NCBI GenBank assembly: GCA_016784545.1
Contig: JADHUM010000025.1
Span: 1-49,932, forward strand
Reading direction: 5' to 3'
Length of the DNA: 49,932 bases
DNA from: Candidatus Neomarinimicrobiota bacterium
GTDB taxonomy: Bacteria; Fidelibacterota; UBA8477; JABMPR01
Below, piece after piece: positions 33,583 to 42,768 of this stretch. The translations under genes and the position numbers were made by a program. The notes beneath the pieces were generated by a model. It saw only the letters and a program-made list of their open reading frames with translations, did not search any database and was not told the origin of the DNA. Positions within the stretch are counted from its first letter, which is position 1. The number at the start of each line of letters is the position of its first letter.

Positions 33583-34527
33583 ATGAATTACCAGCATCAC
33601 TTTTACCACAGAAAACAGTTCCGCTGGATGGTGCCCTATATAAATAAGGCCAAACAGGTATCATTCCCGGGTTTTGATCGGGTACCTGCATTTAACGTAC
33701 TCTTATTTTTCTTTAGAGGCATTCGTGATGGTAGGGTGATTGCAAGAGCAGAGGCAGTTTCCTTTAATCTGGTTTTAGCTGTTTTTCCAGCCATCCTCTT
33801 TCTCTTCACGCTTATACCCCTGATCCCTATTGAGAATTTTCAAAGCGATCTTCTCCTGTTGATTCAATCTATTCTACCAGCCAGTACTTATGTGGTGGTT
33901 CAGAGGATCATTGAAGATATCATCACTATCAAACATGGTGGCTTGTTGTCATTTGGTTTTGCCTTCGCCCTGGTTTTTTCGACCAACGGTATTGTGGCTC
34001 TCATAGATGCTTTTAATGTGTCAATTCATGTTGAGGAAAGTCGGAGCTGGTTGATGCAGCGAGCAGTAGCCTTTGTACTGGTTGTTTCTCTCTTTTTCCT
34101 GGTTACCATAGGTGTTTCTCTCATGACCATTACCCACAGACTGCTGGATTTCCTGGTCCTCAAAGAACTCATGATACAAGGCTGGCTCTACTATATGGTC
34201 GTTATTGGTAAGTGGGTTGTCATTCTGGGAGTTTTCTATTTTGCCTACTCCTTTCTTTATTATTGGGGTCCTTCTAAAAAAAGCCAATATAGATTCATCT
34301 CGGCCGGGGCAAGCCTGGCCACAGTCCTGTCAATTTTGCTTACCACAGGCTTTGGATTCTATATTGATCATTTCAGCCGCTACAACGCACTTTATGGTTC
34401 CATAGGAACCCTACCCATTATTATGCTGCTGATATTTTGTTATGCTCTCGCCATCATTATTGGCTTTGAACTGAATATTGGTATTGTCGCTGCCCGTAAC
34501 ATTCAACTTACAGAAGTAGAATCATAA
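33583..34527 (+). CDS. YihY/BrkB family inner-membrane protein
   Basis: The 314-residue protein has six or seven transmembrane segments and the family block RAEAVSFNLVLAVFPAILFLFTLIPL. A later segment is FFLVTIGVSLM, and the C-terminus holds YGSIGTLPIIMLLIFCYALAIIIGFELN. The family was once called RNase BN but is a membrane protein of unclear function, possibly transport. A 123-base gap with a small GAATCC-T-GGATTC palindrome (34622-34634) follows. Confidence 0.9.
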   Translation: MNYQHHFYHRKQFRWMVPYINKAKQVSFPGFDRVPAFNVLLFFFRGIRDGRVIARAEAVSFNLVLAVFPAILFLFTLIPLIPIENFQSDLLLLIQSILPASTYVVVQRIIEDIITIKHGGLLSFGFAFALVFSTNGIVALIDAFNVSIHVEESRSWLMQRAVAFVLVVSLFFLVTIGVSLMTITHRLLDFLVLKELMIQGWLYYMVVIGKWVVILGVFYFAYSFLYYWGPSKKSQYRFISAGASLATVLSILLTTGFGFYIDHFSRYNALYGSIGTLPIIMLLIFCYALAIIIGFELNIGIVAARNIQLTEVES

Positions 34528-34650
34528 TTCCCTCTCTGGATTTTTAGTTAGCCTCTCAGGTCTTAGCCCACAGAGCAACGACCCATGGATATATCTGGAA
34601 CCACCCCAACAAAACATTTTTGAATCCTGGATTCTGCCTAGATTACCTGC

Positions 34651-37005
34651 ATGAAAATTCTCATTAAATTTCTGCTGTCTATTCCGCTGGTTCTTGCGGC
34701 CAATGACCTTGATTTACTGTACGACGACAGCCAGGTCGCCATCATAGAAATAAATATGGACCCTGAGGGACTGATCTGGATGTATGATCATGTTCAGAGT
34801 GACTCCATGCATCTCTCAACAGTCCATTTCTCCAATGCCTTTATCGATGAAACTATCGAAAATGTGGGGTTTCGTCTCAGGGGCAATACCTCCCGAGATG
34901 CCCAGAAAAAATCATTCAAGCTCTCTTTCAATACGTTTGAACCGGGACGCAAATTTTATGATGTGGAAAAGCTGAACCTGAATGGGGAGCACAATGACCC
35001 CTCCATCATTCGCAGCAAAATAGCCTGGGATCACTACCGGAAGACTGGGATGGCCACCACCAGAGCAGCCCATTGTGCAGTATACATCAATGATGTTTAT
35101 TACGGTCTCTACATCTCCATAGAACATATCGATGAGGAATTTCTTAAAAACCATTTCGAAGACGATTCTGGTAATTTGTGGAAATGTCTCTGGCCGGCAG
35201 ATCTCACCTACAGGGGTCCCAACGCCAGTGATTATCATCCCTATCAGGATGACACCCGTCCATACGAATTAAAAACTAATGAGGACCTCTACGATTTTAG
35301 TGAGTTAGCCAGACTGATTACCATCATTCATGATACCCCTGCGGCTCTATTCCCAGATTCATTGGAGCAAGTCCTCGTGGTTCCAGATGTCCTGAAATAT
35401 GCCGCCATGAACATCCTCATGGGGAATTGGGATGACTATTGGTTCCTGAGAAACAACTACTACCTGTATCATGACCCCAGCCTGGATCGGATTCGATTTA
35501 TCCCCTACGATTATGACAATAGTTTTGGCATCGATTGGTTTAATGTGGATTGGACTCAGGTGAATCCATATAGCTTTATGACCATAGAGGAATCTCAGGG
35601 AAACAATCCGGGTTCCAGACCTCTCATGGAAGAAATCATGGGCAACACCCAATATCGAAATTTGTACACCCATATCCTGGAGTATTACCAGGACAATATT
35701 ACCGATTTAAGTTTGTGGGAATCAAGGCTGGATAGTCTGAAGTCAATGATTGCCCCCTGGGCTGGGTTTGATACCTACAGAACTCTCGACTACGGTTTCG
35801 GAATAGACGATTTTAATCAGTCCTATTCGGCGAGCCCCTATTCCAATCAACATGTTAAAAAAGGGCTCAAGCAGTTTATTAATGAAAGACATGCCTCCCT
35901 GGATAACCAGCTTGTGTATGAAACTGCTCCTCCCATTATCTATGATCTCCAGTATTGGCCCCTCATCCCTGGACCTGAAGATAGTATATATGTCAGTGTG
36001 GCTGCATTCAGTCATGTAGGTCTGGATAGCTTGGCCATCGCTTTTCATCCTGGGGTGTTGACTGTAATCCTCTCCTACCCAATGCATTTTGCACCAGATC
36101 CAAACCCAACATCCATTGAGGGATCAGATCGATGGGTGGGTGTTATTCCTCCCATGGGTGAAATAGGTCACGGCCGGTTTCAGGTTGGTGCTGTTGATCT
36201 CAATGGACAGAACATGCTTTATCCCCGTAGTGATTTCAAATATATCCAGGTACCTGGGGGTTCAACCAACCCCTTGCGCATTAATGAGTTTTTGGCGGAT
36301 AATGTGGCTGCGAATCATGATGCAGCAGGTGAATATGATGACTGGCTGGAAATTTATAATTCAGGCCCTTCAGATATGTATTTGAGTGGTATGTATCTCA
36401 CAGATGACCCTGCCAATCTCACAAAGTGGATGTTTCCTTTTGGTGGCGTGATGTTGGAATCAGGAGGGCATTTGCTGGTCTGGTGTGATGAGGATCAGGA
36501 ACAGGCAGACATACATTGCAATTTCAAATTGAGTCGTGGTGGTGAGTTCATTGCTCTGGTGGATAATGATGGACTCACCATTATTGATGCCTTGAATTTT
36601 GGACCCCAGCAAGCGGACATTTCTTACGGGAGATCTCCTGATGGCGGAGATACCTGGGTACACTTTGATAGTCCAACTCCAGGCTTCGTGAATGGGACAA
36701 GCTCTGTTGTGGCGGACCCAAACTTACCTGAGAACTTCAGTTTGACCAATCACCCCAATCCATTTAATGCTGAAACCATCTTGCGCTACACTCTCCCAGC
36801 AAATGGTCTCGTTAAACTACTCATCTTGGATTTGAGCGGCAGGCAAATAAAAACGCTGGTTCAGGGGGTCCAAAGCAGTGGTGAATATTCCAGGGCATGG
36901 AATGGCCTGGATGAGTCAGGGAGTAATGTTTCTGCGGGAATTTATTTTGTAAAACTGCAACAGGGAAATTTTACGGCCACACACAAAATACTACTTATAA
37001 AATAA
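34651..37005 (+). CDS. Secreted CotH kinase-family protein with lamin-tail and sorting-like C-terminal domain
   Basis: The 784-residue precursor has a signal peptide (MKILIKFLLSIPLVLA). A CotH domain covers about 35-430: VGFRLRGNTSRDAQKKSFKL, YYGLYISIEHIDEEFL, and IPYDYDNSFGIDW with the acidic residues expected for the kinase-like site. A lamin-tail domain follows (about 545-680; RINEFLADN, DDWLEIYNSG, YGRSPDGGDTW). The last about 90 residues form a FlgD/type IX-like sorting domain (NHPNPFNAETILRYTLP, DLSGRQIKTL, GIYFVKLQQG). CotH proteins phosphorylate spore-coat or other proteins. Cell-surface delivery is inferred. No clear ribosome site was seen at ATG 34651. Confidence 0.88.
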   Translation: MKILIKFLLSIPLVLAANDLDLLYDDSQVAIIEINMDPEGLIWMYDHVQSDSMHLSTVHFSNAFIDETIENVGFRLRGNTSRDAQKKSFKLSFNTFEPGRKFYDVEKLNLNGEHNDPSIIRSKIAWDHYRKTGMATTRAAHCAVYINDVYYGLYISIEHIDEEFLKNHFEDDSGNLWKCLWPADLTYRGPNASDYHPYQDDTRPYELKTNEDLYDFSELARLITIIHDTPAALFPDSLEQVLVVPDVLKYAAMNILMGNWDDYWFLRNNYYLYHDPSLDRIRFIPYDYDNSFGIDWFNVDWTQVNPYSFMTIEESQGNNPGSRPLMEEIMGNTQYRNLYTHILEYYQDNITDLSLWESRLDSLKSMIAPWAGFDTYRTLDYGFGIDDFNQSYSASPYSNQHVKKGLKQFINERHASLDNQLVYETAPPIIYDLQYWPLIPGPEDSIYVSVAAFSHVGLDSLAIAFHPGVLTVILSYPMHFAPDPNPTSIEGSDRWVGVIPPMGEIGHGRFQVGAVDLNGQNMLYPRSDFKYIQVPGGSTNPLRINEFLADNVAANHDAAGEYDDWLEIYNSGPSDMYLSGMYLTDDPANLTKWMFPFGGVMLESGGHLLVWCDEDQEQADIHCNFKLSRGGEFIALVDNDGLTIIDALNFGPQQADISYGRSPDGGDTWVHFDSPTPGFVNGTSSVVADPNLPENFSLTNHPNPFNAETILRYTLPANGLVKLLILDLSGRQIKTLVQGVQSSGEYSRAWNGLDESGSNVSAGIYFVKLQQGNFTATHKILLIK

Positions 37006-37042
37006 GCAGCTTCAAGCTCCTGTCTTGAGAGGGAAATGTCAA

Positions 37043-37408
37043 ATGCCCAGAATAATAGAATCACCGACAATCATTGAATCTGCAGGCAATAAACCCAAGC
37101 GCATAGAAGAATTTGTGGGTCATGTCAATTCAAACCATACTGAGGTGAGTGTGGCTCGCATGGGCTCACCTGGAGGGTGGGTGGAGCCTGGTCAGCGACC
37201 TGAATTTATGGAGATAACCCTGGTGTTGAAGGGACGACTTCATGTTGAATATGATGATGGGGAATGCGATGTGATGGCAGGCCAGTCCATTATCACAAAT
37301 CCAGGAGAATGGGTTCGTTATAGCACCCCGGGAGAAGAGGGGGCTGAGTATGTCGCTGTGTGTCTCCCTGCATTTTCACCAGGGTCTGTTCACAGAGATG
37401 ATGAGTAG
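37043..37408 (+). CDS. Cupin-domain protein
   Basis: The 121-residue single-domain cupin has ITLVLKGRLHVEYDDGECDVMAGQSIITNPGEWVRYS, the beta-barrel core. The canonical metal-binding histidines are mostly absent, so it may bind a ligand rather than act as a metal enzyme. ATG 37043 (MPRIIESPT) is preferred, with GAGAGGG upstream; TTG 37025 would add six residues. Function is unknown. Confidence 0.75.
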   Translation: MPRIIESPTIIESAGNKPKRIEEFVGHVNSNHTEVSVARMGSPGGWVEPGQRPEFMEITLVLKGRLHVEYDDGECDVMAGQSIITNPGEWVRYSTPGEEGAEYVAVCLPAFSPGSVHRDDE

Positions 37409-37506
37409 CTGACAATAGAAAATTTTAGCTTTGATACTCAGGTTTACACGGGAAATTATACATCGAATAATTATAGTTGAATCAATACAACAAATAGGGG
37501 TTTGAA

Positions 37507-38034
37507 ATGAAATGTCCGGCATGTGCCAATACACTTGTAGCAACCAAGGTTGGCGAGATAACTGTTGATGTCTGTAAAAATGGTTGTGGAGGTCTCTGGT
37601 TTGATAGCCATGAACTAAAACAGGTTGATGAAAGGCATGAAGCCGTTGGCGAAAAGCTTTTGCAGTTTGAAAAGAATCCAGGTGTTTCAGTTGATTTTAC
37701 ACAAAAACGACCCTGTCCCAAATGCGACGGCGTGATCATGTTGAAGCATTTCATGAGTGTTAAACGAGATGTGGAAGTGGATGAGTGTGCCAAGTGTGGC
37801 GGGTTCTGGTTGGATGCAGGAGAACTGGGTCAAATAAGAAATCAATTCACAACAGAAGCCGAGAGAACAAAAGCTGCCGAGAGCTATTTCCATGATGCCT
37901 TCGGTGAAGAGCTGGAAAAAATGCTGGAAGAGAGTCAAGAGAAGGCTGAGCGGGCAAGCAGCATCGCAAAGATGTTTCGTTTTCTCTGCCCCTCCTACTA
38001 CATCCCTGGCAAACAAAAGTGGGGTGCCTTCTAA
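37507..38034 (+). CDS. Zinc-ribbon (zf-TFIIB type) protein
   Basis: The 175-residue protein has two similar zinc ribbons. The first is C3-x2-C6...C23-x3-C27 (MKCPACANTL, VCKNGCGGLWFD); the second is C70-x2-C73...C94-x2-C97 (PCPKCDGVIML, ECAKCGGFWLD). A helical, acidic C-terminal region follows. It belongs to the COG3809-like group with no assigned role. AGGGGTTT precedes ATG 37507. The next gene starts six bases after the stop. Confidence 0.82.
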   Translation: MKCPACANTLVATKVGEITVDVCKNGCGGLWFDSHELKQVDERHEAVGEKLLQFEKNPGVSVDFTQKRPCPKCDGVIMLKHFMSVKRDVEVDECAKCGGFWLDAGELGQIRNQFTTEAERTKAAESYFHDAFGEELEKMLEESQEKAERASSIAKMFRFLCPSYYIPGKQKWGAF

Positions 38035-38039
38035 ACGCT

Positions 38040-38693
38040 ATGTCAGAACCACTGGGATTGGCTGCGGGTAATTTTTCAAACTGGCTTGGTGACGAGCGCG
38101 ATGCACTGAAAAATGATACGGAGACAGATGTACCCTGTGGCGAATGCACCGCCTGCTGTCGATCTTCCTATTTTATCCACATCAAACCCGGTGAAACAGA
38201 TACACTGTCTCATATTCCAGATGAATTGCTATTCCCTGCACCTGGAATGCCTGCAGGAAATGTCCTCATGGGGTATGATGAGAAGGGTCACTGTCCCATG
38301 CTCAAAAATAGCGCCTGCTCAATCTATGAGCACAGACCTTCAACTTGCCGTAGCTATGATTGTAGAATCTTCCCAGCCACTGGTATTCAGATCAATGGAA
38401 AAGACAAGGTCCTCATCACCCAGCAGGTTGAACGCTGGAAATTCAATCTTTCAGAAACTGAGGAAATCAAAGAACACAAAGCGGTTCAAAGGGCGGGCTC
38501 CTTTTTAACAAACAAATCCAAACTATTCCCTCCAGATGAATTGCCTGGGAACCCAACCCAGCTGGCCATCATGGCCATAAAGGTTTTCCAGGTCTTTTTG
38601 AATGAGGACGCTGAAGGCATTGATGATGGAGAAATGGTTGAAGCCATCATAAAAGAGCGAGAAAAATTCGATACGGACGAGACCACCCAATAG
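38040..38693 (+). CDS. YkgJ family cysteine-cluster protein
   Basis: The 217-residue protein has the CxxCxxCC cluster in PCGECTACCRSSYFIHI, then GHCPMLKNSACSIYEHRPSTCRSYDCRIFP, the hallmark of the YkgJ (CxxCxxCC) family. These probably bind a metal or iron-sulfur centre; the function is unknown. ATG 38040 follows the previous stop closely; GTG 38019 would overlap it. The C-terminal half is helical and charged. Confidence 0.85.
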   Translation: MSEPLGLAAGNFSNWLGDERDALKNDTETDVPCGECTACCRSSYFIHIKPGETDTLSHIPDELLFPAPGMPAGNVLMGYDEKGHCPMLKNSACSIYEHRPSTCRSYDCRIFPATGIQINGKDKVLITQQVERWKFNLSETEEIKEHKAVQRAGSFLTNKSKLFPPDELPGNPTQLAIMAIKVFQVFLNEDAEGIDDGEMVEAIIKEREKFDTDETTQ

Positions 38694-38719
38694 TCATCAA
38701 AGGGGGGCTGGAGTAGAAA

Positions 38720-39016
38720 ATGAATCAAGACTATCAAACCAATTTAGAACTTTATGAAGCTCTGGTCGCGACCAATCCTGAAGTTGATCGTAAAGGCAAA
38801 ACCATGCTCTACACCTCCAGGAATGGTCATATGTTTAGCTTCCTGGACAAGCAGGGAGTCATGGCTCTCCGCCTCCCCAAAGAGGCTAGAGAAACATTTC
38901 TGGTTGAATTTCAATCCTCACTCAGTGAACAATATGGGGCCATCATGAAGGAATATGTGAACATCCCCCAAAAGTTGCTGGAATCCACCTCAGACTTGAA
39001 ACCAGATTTGATGTGA
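38720..39016 (+). CDS. Small TfoX-N-like protein
   Basis: The 98-residue protein has MLYTSRNGHMFSFLDKQGVMALRLPKEARETFL, which resembles the N-terminal domain of TfoX/Sxy-like proteins found stand-alone in many genomes. There is no signal peptide. A GGGGGGCTGGAG purine stretch precedes ATG 38720. The role is unknown. Confidence 0.65.
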   Translation: MNQDYQTNLELYEALVATNPEVDRKGKTMLYTSRNGHMFSFLDKQGVMALRLPKEARETFLVEFQSSLSEQYGAIMKEYVNIPQKLLESTSDLKPDLM

Positions 39017-39077
39017 GCTATGACTATCTCGGTAGCCTCAACCAAAACCAACAACCAGAAAGAAAAAAACCTAGCCT

Positions 39078-39908
39078 GTGAAAGTGAAGTGGATCGTGGG
39101 ATTGCTAAAAAACCAGGTATTTGTCCTGTTGGGGTTGCTAACGCTCTATTCATGCTCCAGATCCACACCCCCAATAAATTTGGAAGCCCTTTTTAACGAT
39201 CGTGGAGTTACAGGTACCATCCTTCTAACCACGCTGGATGGGACACAACTATTTCAGGCCTGTCCTGAACGAGCAAAAATGCCCTTATTACCAGCATCAA
39301 CCTTCAAAATACCCAACTCTCTTATCGCCCTCGAAGAAGCTGCCTTAACCGGTCCAGATGAAATTTTTATTTGGGATGGAGAGGTAAGATTTCTCGACGC
39401 CTGGAACCAGGACCATTCTATGAGGACAGCCTTTCCAGTATCATGTGTTTGGTTTTATCAGGAGTTGGCCAGAAGAGTTGGAAATGAGAAATATCTCCTT
39501 CATTTAAAACAGTTGAACTATGGCAACATGAAGACGGGTCCTGACATTTCCAGCTTTTGGTTGGATGGTGATCTACGAATTACGGCTGAACAACAAATTA
39601 CTTTTCTCAAAAAGCTCCATAATAATGAGCTGCCTTTTAAGGCTCAAAATATCCAGATCGTAAAAGATCTTATGGTGGTTGAAGAGACAGATGACTATAA
39701 AATCCGCGCTAAAACAGGGTGGGCTGTTCGAGCTGATGGGCAACACACCTGGTGGATAGGATATGTTGAAAAAGGAGATCAAGTCTGGTTTTTTGCCACT
39801 AATATTGAACTCACCCACAACGACCAAGCTAAGTATTCTAGGGAAATAACCAGAGAAGCGTTGGAGCTAATCGGTGTTTTGCCCGAAGCACAACCGGAGC
39901 TGAATTAA
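39078..39908 (+). CDS. Class D beta-lactamase-like lipoprotein
   Basis: The 276-residue precursor has an N-terminal lipoprotein signal ending in LYSC (Cys26). A serine penicillin-recognising domain follows with all class D marks: S74-T-F-K77 (active serine and carboxylatable lysine), S122-C-V124, Y148-G-N150, Trp161-Leu162, and K212-T-G-W215. Such enzymes hydrolyse beta-lactams in the periplasm; the spectrum cannot be read. The same fold is found in sensor domains of BlaR, but no membrane or protease partner is present. It starts at GTG 39078 without a strong ribosome site. The DUF188 gene begins directly after the stop. Confidence 0.9.
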   Translation: MKVKWIVGLLKNQVFVLLGLLTLYSCSRSTPPINLEALFNDRGVTGTILLTTLDGTQLFQACPERAKMPLLPASTFKIPNSLIALEEAALTGPDEIFIWDGEVRFLDAWNQDHSMRTAFPVSCVWFYQELARRVGNEKYLLHLKQLNYGNMKTGPDISSFWLDGDLRITAEQQITFLKKLHNNELPFKAQNIQIVKDLMVVEETDDYKIRAKTGWAVRADGQHTWWIGYVEKGDQVWFFATNIELTHNDQAKYSREITREALELIGVLPEAQPELN

Positions 39909-40358
39909 TTGCTGCATATCTATGTAGATGCTGATGCATGTCCCGTTAAGAACGAAGTGTATCGGGTGGCTGACAGATATGAGCTTATGGTTACCCTTGT
40001 ATCAAATTCCAGGATGCGTGTACCACAAAATTCACGTGTCAAATTGGAAGTTGTCGGTGATGGGTTTGATGAAGCGGATGATTGGATTGTTGAACATGTG
40101 CAAGAAGGTGATGTGGTCATCACAGCAGATATACCTCTGGCAGGACGTTGCATTACAGCTGGTGCCGAGGTGTTGAGTAATTCTGGAAAGCGTTTTACCG
40201 ATGATAATATTGGCCAGACGCTGGCAACCCGGGATTTGCTGACAGAGTTACGAGGGGCTGGTGAAATTACAGGCGGTCCAGCACCACTGACACAGCGTGA
40301 CCGGTCTGAGTTTCTACAGAAATTGGATGTTGTCATCCAGTCCATTCGAAGGAGATAA
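39909..40358 (+). CDS. DUF188 (YaiI/YqxD family) protein
   Basis: The 149-residue protein begins MLHIYVDADACPVKNEVYRVA, followed by DGFDEADDWIVEHVQEGDVVITADIPLA and NIGQTLATRDLLTELR, all typical of UPF0178/DUF188, a PIN-like fold protein of unknown function. The start is TTG 39909 directly after the beta-lactamase stop codon, with GGAGCTGAA just upstream, so translation is likely coupled. Confidence 0.9.
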   Translation: MLHIYVDADACPVKNEVYRVADRYELMVTLVSNSRMRVPQNSRVKLEVVGDGFDEADDWIVEHVQEGDVVITADIPLAGRCITAGAEVLSNSGKRFTDDNIGQTLATRDLLTELRGAGEITGGPAPLTQRDRSEFLQKLDVVIQSIRRR

Positions 40359-40394
40359 ACTGATAGAAATTGGGAAGGGGAAAGTGGTCGTAAT

Positions 40395-41234
40395 ATGAAA
40401 AATAGTACACTGATTTTCACAGGGATGCTGGTTCTTATACTGAGTGTCAATGGAGCCAATGCTATCCATTCACAGAAATTGACCATGACTATCTCCGGTA
40501 GGAACCAAGTTTTTAATGAATCCTTGATGCAGAACGAAATTGCTGAGACGGAAGTCAGCCATACCATTCTGGCAGGTCCTCTATCACATCTTGAGAAATT
40601 TGCCAGAAAATACGATCATATCCTGATTTTTATAAATGGCCAAGGCACGCTGAGGTCAGGTTCAGATACTTATAGTATTAAACCTGAAAGCATTGCCCTG
40701 ACAAATGCAAAAAAAAGTATTTCGGTTGAAGTTGCTGCTGGAGATACTCTTCATTACATCCACATCAAGAAAAAGCTATCTAAACTGGACCTGAAAGAGA
40801 TGAAAACCTTTCCTTCTGAAAACAGGGAGGGTATCTATTTCAAAAGATTTGAGGACTGCGAAGCTTACACTGAAAAAATTAAAAGTCCCAACACGGTTAG
40901 CCGCACTGTGTTGCCCAAAGATCATGCTCCTCGAGTTGCCATGGGGACCGTAGACACCAAAGGTCCTGATGCGGTGGGAGCTCATGAGCATCCCATGCTG
41001 GATCAGCTATTCCTGGGCTTGGCTGGTAATGACGCTGTGGTTTTTGCAGATACAGACTCAATTGCCTTCCATGAGTGGGAAATATTGCACATACCCATTG
41101 GAGCCAGCCACTGGGTAACCGTAGGGGAAAACAAGCGCATGTATTATCAGTGGATGGATTTCTTTCTAACCACATCAGGACAGGAATGGTTGAAAACGCA
41201 TAAAAAGATTGAAGACTACAACAACACGGATTAA
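40395..41234 (+). CDS. Secreted cupin-like protein
   Basis: The 279-residue precursor has a signal peptide ending in ANA (about residue 23). Two cupin-like halves follow. The first lies around ILIFINGQGTLRSGSDTYSIKP; the second has GAHEHPMLDQLFLGLAG and ILHIPIGASHWVTV, with the His-x-His and later His suited to metal binding. It is probably periplasmic or exported. The enzyme activity is unknown. Confidence 0.68.
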   Translation: MKNSTLIFTGMLVLILSVNGANAIHSQKLTMTISGRNQVFNESLMQNEIAETEVSHTILAGPLSHLEKFARKYDHILIFINGQGTLRSGSDTYSIKPESIALTNAKKSISVEVAAGDTLHYIHIKKKLSKLDLKEMKTFPSENREGIYFKRFEDCEAYTEKIKSPNTVSRTVLPKDHAPRVAMGTVDTKGPDAVGAHEHPMLDQLFLGLAGNDAVVFADTDSIAFHEWEILHIPIGASHWVTVGENKRMYYQWMDFFLTTSGQEWLKTHKKIEDYNNTD

Positions 41235-41270
41235 GAAATAGAGTAATTATTAGAATGTGGGGAGATTATT

Positions 41271-41732
41271 ATGACTGATCGGATGACGATTGATTCATTT
41301 CTTGGAGAAAAAAAACTGGCGCTGGCTGGCGCATCCAGTAAAGCCAGTAAGTTTGGTAATGCAGTTCTTAAGGAGTTGAGCAGTAAGGGGTATGAATTAT
41401 TATTAACTCATCCTGAAGCAGAGACAATAAATGGTGTCGCCTGCTATGGGTCCCTGGCTGAATTACCACCTGATGTGGGCGGGTTGATAAATGTGGTTCC
41501 TCCAGCCCAGACTGAAAAACTGGTTCGAGAAGCCCACGCGGCAGGGATTAGAAAAATCTGGATGCAACAGGGATCTGAATCGGCTGATGCGATTCAATAT
41601 TGCAAGGAACATGAGATAGAGGTGGTCCATGGGGAATGCATACTGATGTTTGCCCAGCCCCGGGGATTGCATAAGTTCCATCATTGGCTATGGGGGTTAT
41701 TCGGGAAATTGCCCAAAGGTCATGGGAAGTGA
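41271..41732 (+). CDS. CoA-binding domain protein
   Basis: The 153-residue protein is a single CoA_binding_2 Rossmann domain: KKLALAGASSKASKFGNAVLKEL, YGSLAELPPDVGGLINVVPP, and IWMQQGSES. Stand-alone versions (YccU-like) bind CoA or acyl-CoA and are of unknown function. GGGGAG precedes ATG 41271. Its C-terminus is somewhat extended with basic and His residues. Confidence 0.88.
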   Translation: MTDRMTIDSFLGEKKLALAGASSKASKFGNAVLKELSSKGYELLLTHPEAETINGVACYGSLAELPPDVGGLINVVPPAQTEKLVREAHAAGIRKIWMQQGSESADAIQYCKEHEIEVVHGECILMFAQPRGLHKFHHWLWGLFGKLPKGHGK

Positions 41733-41754
41733 TCTATTCAACAAATGAGGTGAT

Positions 41755-42744
41755 ATGAAAGTATTGTTTATTGGTGGAACTGGTATCATCAGTTCAGCCT
41801 GTTCAGAGCTGGCGGTTTCCAGAGGTATTGATTTGTACCATTTGAACAGAGGTAAAAGTGCCAGCTTGAGACCCGTATCGGGAGTTAAAACCATTCAGGC
41901 AGATATCAGGAATTATACTGAAACTGAGCACGCACTGGGAGACCATAAATTTGATGTCGTGGTGAACTGGATTGGCTTTACGCCAGATCAAATTCAAGCC
42001 GATATCGATATGTTCAGCAGCAGAACTGACCAGTATGTTTTCATTAGTTCTGCGTCAATCTATGAGACACCTCCCAGCAGTTTACCCATCACAGAGGATA
42101 CTGTTTTAAGCAATCCCTTCTGGGAGTATTCACGTATTAAGATTGCCTGTGAGGACCTCCTTCGAAAAAGCTACCTGGAACAGGGATTTCCCTACACCAT
42201 TGTGCGACCCTCTCATACCTATGACAAGACCCTTATTCCTCTCCAGGGTGGGATAACTGCCCTCATGCGCTTAAAGCAGGGGCTACCCGTCGTTGTCCAT
42301 GGTGACGGGTCATCTATCTGGACTTTAACACACCACAAAGATTTTGCCAAAGGATTGGTCGGTCTACTGGGAAAAGAGGAAGCCGTTGGCCAGGCCTATC
42401 ATATCACCTCAGATGAGTGGTTGTCCTGGGATAATATCTTTCGTTTGATGGGTGCTGCACTGGGAGTTGAACCCAATATCATTCACATTCCTTCCGACCT
42501 CATCGCCACCTATGACCCTGTGTTTGGTGAAGGACTTCTGGGAGACAAAACCCATACCATGATTTTTGACAATTCAAAAATTAAGACTCTGGTGCCAGAT
42601 TTTTCAGCAGAGATTCCATTTGAACAGGGCGCCAGGGAGATTGTTGCCTGGTATGAAGCAGATGCTGCACGTCAGAAAGTTGACCCACATCTTAACGGTC
42701 TCTTCGAAAAGATGATTCAAGACTACTCTGCTGTAGGACGATGA
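41755..42744 (+). CDS. NAD-dependent epimerase/dehydratase
   Basis: The 329-residue extended SDR protein has the Rossmann motif GGTGIIS (7-13), FDVVVNWIGFTPDQ, and the active-site Y125-x3-K129 (EYSRIK) after SSASIYET. The C-terminal part has substrate-binding features (IVRPSHTYD, VVHGDGSSIWTL). It probably acts on a nucleotide sugar or a related substrate. Its neighbours are the CoA-binding protein and a methyltransferase. GAGGTGAT precedes the ATG. Confidence 0.88.
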   Translation: MKVLFIGGTGIISSACSELAVSRGIDLYHLNRGKSASLRPVSGVKTIQADIRNYTETEHALGDHKFDVVVNWIGFTPDQIQADIDMFSSRTDQYVFISSASIYETPPSSLPITEDTVLSNPFWEYSRIKIACEDLLRKSYLEQGFPYTIVRPSHTYDKTLIPLQGGITALMRLKQGLPVVVHGDGSSIWTLTHHKDFAKGLVGLLGKEEAVGQAYHITSDEWLSWDNIFRLMGAALGVEPNIIHIPSDLIATYDPVFGEGLLGDKTHTMIFDNSKIKTLVPDFSAEIPFEQGAREIVAWYEADAARQKVDPHLNGLFEKMIQDYSAVGR

Positions 42745-42768
42745 GTGTCAGGGGTTAGGTAGCCAGAT

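Noticed and set aside
39020-39196. A 58-residue frame overlapping the beta-lactamase start
   Set aside because: It runs in another frame through the signal peptide of a clear lipoprotein and shows no domain.
39920-40567. A 215-residue minus-strand frame spanning the DUF188 and cupin genes
   Set aside because: It is antisense to two recognisable genes, Ser/Thr-rich, and resembles no family.
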